A stretch of DNA of 8,765 bases from JBBSIN01 sp038232055 (GTDB lineage: Bacteria; Actinomycetota; Actinomycetes; JADGOV01). Shown here piece after piece: positions 7,586-8,765 of the stretch. The stretch spans positions 1-8,765 of the forward strand of contig JBBSIN010000075.1 of NCBI GenBank assembly GCA_038232055.1, given 5' to 3'. Within the stretch, counting starts at the first letter, position 1. Every line of letters begins with the position of its first letter. Under the pieces are notes generated by a model, which saw only the letters and a program-made list of their open reading frames with translations, had not been told where the DNA came from and did no database searches. The translations under genes and the position numbers were made by a program.

Positions 7586-7602
7586 CCGTTCGCGATGAAC
7601 GG
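7586..7602. promoter_or_regulatory. Inverted repeat CCGTTC-N5-GAACGG in a divergent intergenic region
   Basis: Perfect 6-nt arms (7586-7591 and 7597-7602) surround GCGAT. The site lies 35 nt upstream of the SARP GTG start and 18 nt upstream of the candidate -35 of the rightward module, in a 106-nt divergent gap. It may be an operator for either gene or a leader hairpin in the SARP mRNA. The sequence symmetry is clear; its role is inferred. Confidence 0.4.
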
Positions 7603-7616
7603 GCAGATCAGCCTTA

Positions 7617-7859
7617 GTGTTGACGCTTGACAACGAGTCTGTTGTACTATGTCCACATGGCCCGGAAGCGGCATCCCTCAAGGACATCGAGGTGGCCGTG
7701 CGCTACGCCGAGTCCAACGATTGGAACTATCGGGCAGCTGGCAAGTCCGCCCACGCGTGGGGCTTCATGGTGTGCCCCGGAGACTGCCCGCAGTTCGCCG
7801 TGTGGTCCACCGCGCGTGTACCCGAACACCACGCCCAAGCCATCCGCCGGGCCGTTTGA
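7617..7859 (+). CDS. Uninterrupted frame carrying the conserved core of the small HAWG/VWST protein
   Basis: This is the literal open frame for the conserved part of the gene described in the next entry (the reconstruction at 7657-7893). It starts with GTG 7617 and ends at TGA 7857-7859, giving 80 residues. The core from residue 22 (KDIEVAVRYAESNDW) to AIRRAV has G/C-rich third positions and is the coding frame there. The first 21 residues (MLTLDNESVVL...) are not family-like and are read across what looks like the promoter. No ribosome site precedes the GTG. If translated as is, the product lacks the normal N-terminal MARKRHPS and the C-terminal DRCPH tail. Confidence 0.45.
   Translation: MLTLDNESVVLCPHGPEAASLKDIEVAVRYAESNDWNYRAAGKSAHAWGFMVCPGDCPQFAVWSTARVPEHHAQAIRRAV
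7620..7657 (+). promoter_or_regulatory. Promoter with internal operator-like dyad; probable leaderless start
   Basis: A -10-like TACTAT (7645-7650) is preceded by TTGACG (7620-7625, spacing 19) and by TTGACA (7627-7632, spacing only 12). An inverted repeat ACAAC-N6-GTTGT (7630-7634 and 7641-7645) lies between and over these elements, where a repressor would block polymerase. Transcription starting 7 nt after the -10 box would begin on the A of ATG 7657, and no ribosome site precedes that ATG. A leaderless mRNA, common in actinobacteria, is therefore likely. The element assignment is inferred from position and sequence only. Confidence 0.5.
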
Positions 7860-7893
7860 TCGCTGCCCACACTCCAGAGGAGAACCCGTATGA
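7657..7893 (+). pseudogene. Small HicA-like protein gene with two compensating frameshifts
   Basis: ATG 7657 begins MARKRHPS, after which the family-like sequence continues only in the -1 frame from 7680 (KDIEVAVRYAESNDW, GKSAHAWGFMVCP, CPQFAVWSTARVPEHHAQ, AIRRAV). That frame meets TGA at 7857. Skipping one T there (GTT-T-GAT, 7854-7857) returns to the first frame and reads DRCPHSRGEPV to TGA 7891-7893, overlapping the next gene's ATG 7890 in an ATGA. The reconstructed protein is 79 residues and matches, from memory, small actinobacterial proteins with HAWG, CP, VWST and IRR..D.C.H blocks. Its layout (helix, GKSAH strand, P-E-H-H-A, final helix) resembles the HicA RNase fold, with the SAH histidine as a possible catalytic residue (inference). 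It may be a decayed gene, a sequence error or recoding. The first frame is itself open for 78 residues, but its middle has poor codon bias. Confidence 0.6.
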
Positions 7894-8420
7894 ACACCTA
7901 CAACCTCACCCTCCTCGTCACCGGCATCGACGAGAACCACCTCGACGACATCTACAAGGCCACGAACGGCGTAGCGAACGTCGAGATAAGCAACACCTGG
8001 GCCAGCACGGTCGGATTCGATATCGAGGCCGACACTTTCGCCGACGCCGTCCTTCAGGCCATCAGTGAGGTCGAGAGGGTTCCCGGCCTGACCGTCGTCC
8101 GGGTGGAGCCGGACCAGCTGGTGTGGGCGTCGGAGATCGCCGGACGGGTCGGCCGGACACGGCAGTCCGTAGACCAACTCGTCAAGGCCCAGCGAGGCCC
8201 CGGCGCGTTCCCGGCTCCGGTTTCCGGAAACGTCCGCAATCCGTTGTGGCGGTGGGCTGAGGTCGAAGCCTGGTTCGCCGCCTACGAGGACCGTGAGGCC
8301 GACACCGAGCGGCCGGCGGTGATCGGAGCGATCAATGGGGCGCTCGAGGCCCGGCGCAACCTGCACGCCCGGCCCGACCCCGACCTAGCGGCCAAGCTCG
8401 AAGCGCTGATTAGCGCCTGA
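7890..8420 (+). CDS. HTH DNA-binding protein, HicB-like or antitoxin-like partner (176 residues)
   Basis: I do not recognise a named gene. Residues 1-72 form an alpha/beta domain (YNLTLLVTGIDENHLDDIY at 4-22, VGFDIEADTFADAVLQAISE at 41-60, VERVPGLTVVRVEP at 61-74). Residues about 75-131 are a MerR/AlpA-like helix-turn-helix: ASEIAGRVGRTRQSVDQLV (80-98), then GPGAFPAPVSG (103-113) and LWRWAEVEAWFAAY (119-132). The tail 133-176 is charged and helical. The ATG at 7890 has GAGGAG (7877-7882) 7 nt upstream and overlaps by 4 nt the TGA of the reconstructed upstream gene, implying coupled translation. In my recollection these two protein types often stand side by side in actinobacterial genomes. By position it could repress the promoter at 7620-7657 and bind the upstream product. 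Function is inferred; a plain transcriptional regulator is the alternative. Confidence 0.8.
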   Translation: MNTYNLTLLVTGIDENHLDDIYKATNGVANVEISNTWASTVGFDIEADTFADAVLQAISEVERVPGLTVVRVEPDQLVWASEIAGRVGRTRQSVDQLVKAQRGPGAFPAPVSGNVRNPLWRWAEVEAWFAAYEDREADTERPAVIGAINGALEARRNLHARPDPDLAAKLEALISA

Positions 8421-8529
8421 CGTGCGGTGCGAGGAGCCTCACGGATATCCGCCGGCCACTCTCCTAGACGTCTGCGGCGGCTCTACCGACTGCGGCAGCG
8501 GCAGTTTCGGGCGCCGCCACGGCCGGTGG
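8421..8529. other. Convergent intergenic gap with short palindromes and a weak terminator candidate
   Basis: This 109-nt gap separates the stop of the HTH gene from the stop of the convergent Uma2 gene. It holds GAGG-AG-CCTC (8431-8440), a perfect palindrome CGGATATCCG (8442-8451), AGACGTCT (8466-8473) and GCCAC-N5-GTGGC (8516-8530), the last touching the Uma2 stop codon. A further small stem, GCGCT-N4-AGCGC (8403-8416), covers the end of the HTH gene. Any could contribute to termination; none is strong. No gene is seen. Confidence 0.35.
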
Positions 8530-8765
8530 CTACAGCTGCGGCCAGGCGACGCCCTCGATGAGGTCGGCCATGGTCACGCCGAGGACGTCGCTCGACGGCT
8601 CCTGCCGGTAGCCGTCGTCGCCGAGCCACCAGCAGCGAACTGTACGGGTCGCCGGGTCCGCGACGACGATCTCGTCCACGCCGTGCCCTGCATAGAAGTC
8701 GAACTTACGGAAGGTCTCGTCATCGGAGCTCAGAACTTCGACGACGACCGCCGCGGACGGGAGGA
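8530..8765 (-). CDS. Uma2 family endonuclease-like protein (DUF820), N-terminus beyond the window edge
   Basis: Only the last 77 residues are present; the stop is TAG at 8532-8530. The blocks AAVVVEVLSSDDETFRKFDF, YAGHGVDEIVVADPATRTV and the ending GVTMADLIEGVAWPQL match the C-terminal half of the Uma2/DUF820 family, which has a PD-(D/E)XK nuclease-like fold and is about 180-200 residues long. The Glu in VVEVLS and the Lys in FRKFDFY correspond to expected active-site positions; the remaining acidic residue would be upstream of the window. These proteins are abundant in multiple copies in actinobacteria and their biological role is unsettled. The gene converges on the HTH gene and shows no functional link to it. 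Confidence 0.85.
   Translation of the reverse strand, partial: LPSAAVVVEVLSSDDETFRKFDFYAGHGVDEIVVADPATRTVRCWWLGDDGYRQEPSSDVLGVTMADLIEGVAWPQL

Noticed and set aside
8442..8451. Perfect palindrome CGGATATCCG
   Set aside because: Ten bases of symmetry in a convergent gap with no promoter to control; it can occur by chance, so it is only mentioned in the gap entry.

Overview
The window is very GC-rich DNA with G/C-biased third codon positions. It carries actinobacterial gene families: an SCO4226-like small protein, a SARP/BTAD regulator and an Rv2258c-like methyltransferase. I infer an actinomycete chromosome but cannot name the genus. No rRNA, tRNA, CRISPR array, insertion sequence or origin was seen.

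Left part (1-840): a DUF4188 gene on the minus strand runs off the left edge. It is divergent from a small DUF4242/SCO4226-like gene on the plus strand (516-764). A very strong 15-bp-stem hairpin (785-823) lies between that gene and the convergent gene that follows.

Centre (839-7550): three large genes look like a small secondary-metabolism-style unit. A SAM-dependent methyltransferase (839-1891, minus) diverges from a 702-residue fusion of an alpha/beta-hydrolase with a GT1/GT28-like glycosyltransferase (2043-4151, plus). A dyad (TTGCAGC-N14-GCTGCAA) sits in their shared upstream region. The fusion gene ends 6 nt from the convergent stop of a 1130-residue SARP-type regulator (4158-7550, minus; winged helix, BTAD, AAA ATPase, TPR-like C-terminus). 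That regulator contains two TTA codons, which are rare in such DNA. The gene content suggests regulated methylation and glycosylation of a small molecule. No scaffold-making enzyme is visible, so the unit may modify something made elsewhere.

Right part (7551-8765): divergent from the SARP gene is a compact two-gene module. The first gene codes for a small protein with a core of the form HAWG...CP...VWST...IRRAV. It appears to be split by two compensating single-base frameshifts, at about 7680 and about 7856. Undoing them restores one ORF from an apparently leaderless ATG (7657) to a TGA (7893) that overlaps the next gene's ATG by 4 nt. The second gene (7890-8420) has an N-terminal alpha/beta domain and a MerR/AlpA-like helix-turn-helix. 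The layout resembles a HicA/HicB-type toxin-antitoxin pair; this is inference, and it is the best candidate in the window for an undescribed system. A Uma2-family (DUF820) nuclease-like gene, cut by the right edge, converges on it.
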